DNA from: Bacteroidota bacterium
GTDB lineage: Bacteria; Bacteroidota; Bacteroidia; Flavobacteriales; Flavobacteriaceae
Assembly: GCA_947468985.1 (NCBI GenBank)
Contig: CANINJ010000113.1
Coordinates: 1-6,386 of the forward strand
DNA length: 6,386 nt
Direction of reading: 5' to 3'
A model generated the notes under the pieces. It saw only the letters and a program-made list of their open reading frames with translations, searched no databases and was not told the DNA's origin. Position numbers and translations under genes: made by a program. Below, in pieces: positions 6,272 to 6,386 of this stretch; position 1 is the first letter of the stretch, and each line of letters opens with the position of its first letter.

Positions 6272-6386
6272 ATGACTGAAGGAAATTTCGTAGATTATGT
6301 AAAAATATATGTTTCCTCTGGAAAAGGCGGAAAAGGTTCAACGCATTTACACAGAGAAAAATTTATTGAAAAAGGCGGTCCAGATG
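6272..6386 (+). CDS. obg: GTPase Obg/CgtA, N-terminal fragment (gene continues beyond window)
   Basis: The last 115 bases encode 38 codons starting [20 protein letters not shown] and running through the SGKGGKGS stretch (16-23) to FIEKGGPD (31-38) at the edge. This is the start of the glycine-rich Obg fold, which normally reads close to FVDYVKI...SGKGGxGS...REK...KGGPDGG. Obg proteins are ribosome-associated GTPases needed for large-subunit assembly and stress responses. The G domain with its nucleotide-binding motifs lies outside the window, so it cannot be inspected. The ATG at 6272 is the only sensible start in this frame. It is on the same strand as hpt and adk, separated from the upstream gene by the 81-bp hairpin-bearing spacer, and may be the last or a later member of that unit. 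Confidence 0.93.
   Translation, partial: MTEGNFVDYVKIYVSSGKGGKGSTHLHREKFIEKGGPD

Noticed and set aside
6066..6341. Minus-strand open frame across the end of the corC-like gene, the hairpin and obg start
   Set aside because: It runs antisense through two genes and its middle is translated repeat (SVQCSVFSIQ), an artefact of the repeat.

Overview
The window is AT-rich and almost fully coding. It looks like a chromosomal housekeeping segment of a member of the Bacteroidota, most likely a Flavobacteriaceae close to Flavobacterium. This rests on the protein sequences, the lack of clear Shine-Dalgarno sites, A-rich leaders, and two good matches to the Bacteroidota -7 element TAnnTTTG. I see no phage, transposase, CRISPR, tRNA or rRNA. 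The genes are ordinary; the less explained material lies in three structured intergenic spacers.

The left half is on the minus strand. From a shared divergent region (3569-3752) a promoter drives purK and then purE, the two enzymes that convert AIR to CAIR in de novo purine synthesis. Downstream of purE lies a structured spacer (about 1764-1857), then a Dcp-like M3 zinc metallopeptidase whose C-terminal end runs off the left edge of the window.

The right half is on the plus strand. It carries hypoxanthine phosphoribosyltransferase, then adenylate kinase 29 bp later, then a CNNM/CorC-type membrane protein with a TTG start 36 bp later. After a spacer filled by a long hairpin comes the first 38 codons of the GTPase Obg, cut by the right edge. 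The close spacing and shared strand suggest one transcription unit from the promoter before hpt.

Four adjacent genes serve purine nucleotide metabolism, in two divergent units: de novo synthesis (purK, purE) on one side, and salvage plus nucleotide phosphorylation (hpt, adk) on the other. I did not find a convincing new multi-gene system. The best leads are the structured element between purE and the peptidase, the near-perfect hairpin before obg, and the 9-nt repeat block between purK and purE. All three look like members of dispersed intergenic repeat or RNA families that a genome-wide search could test.
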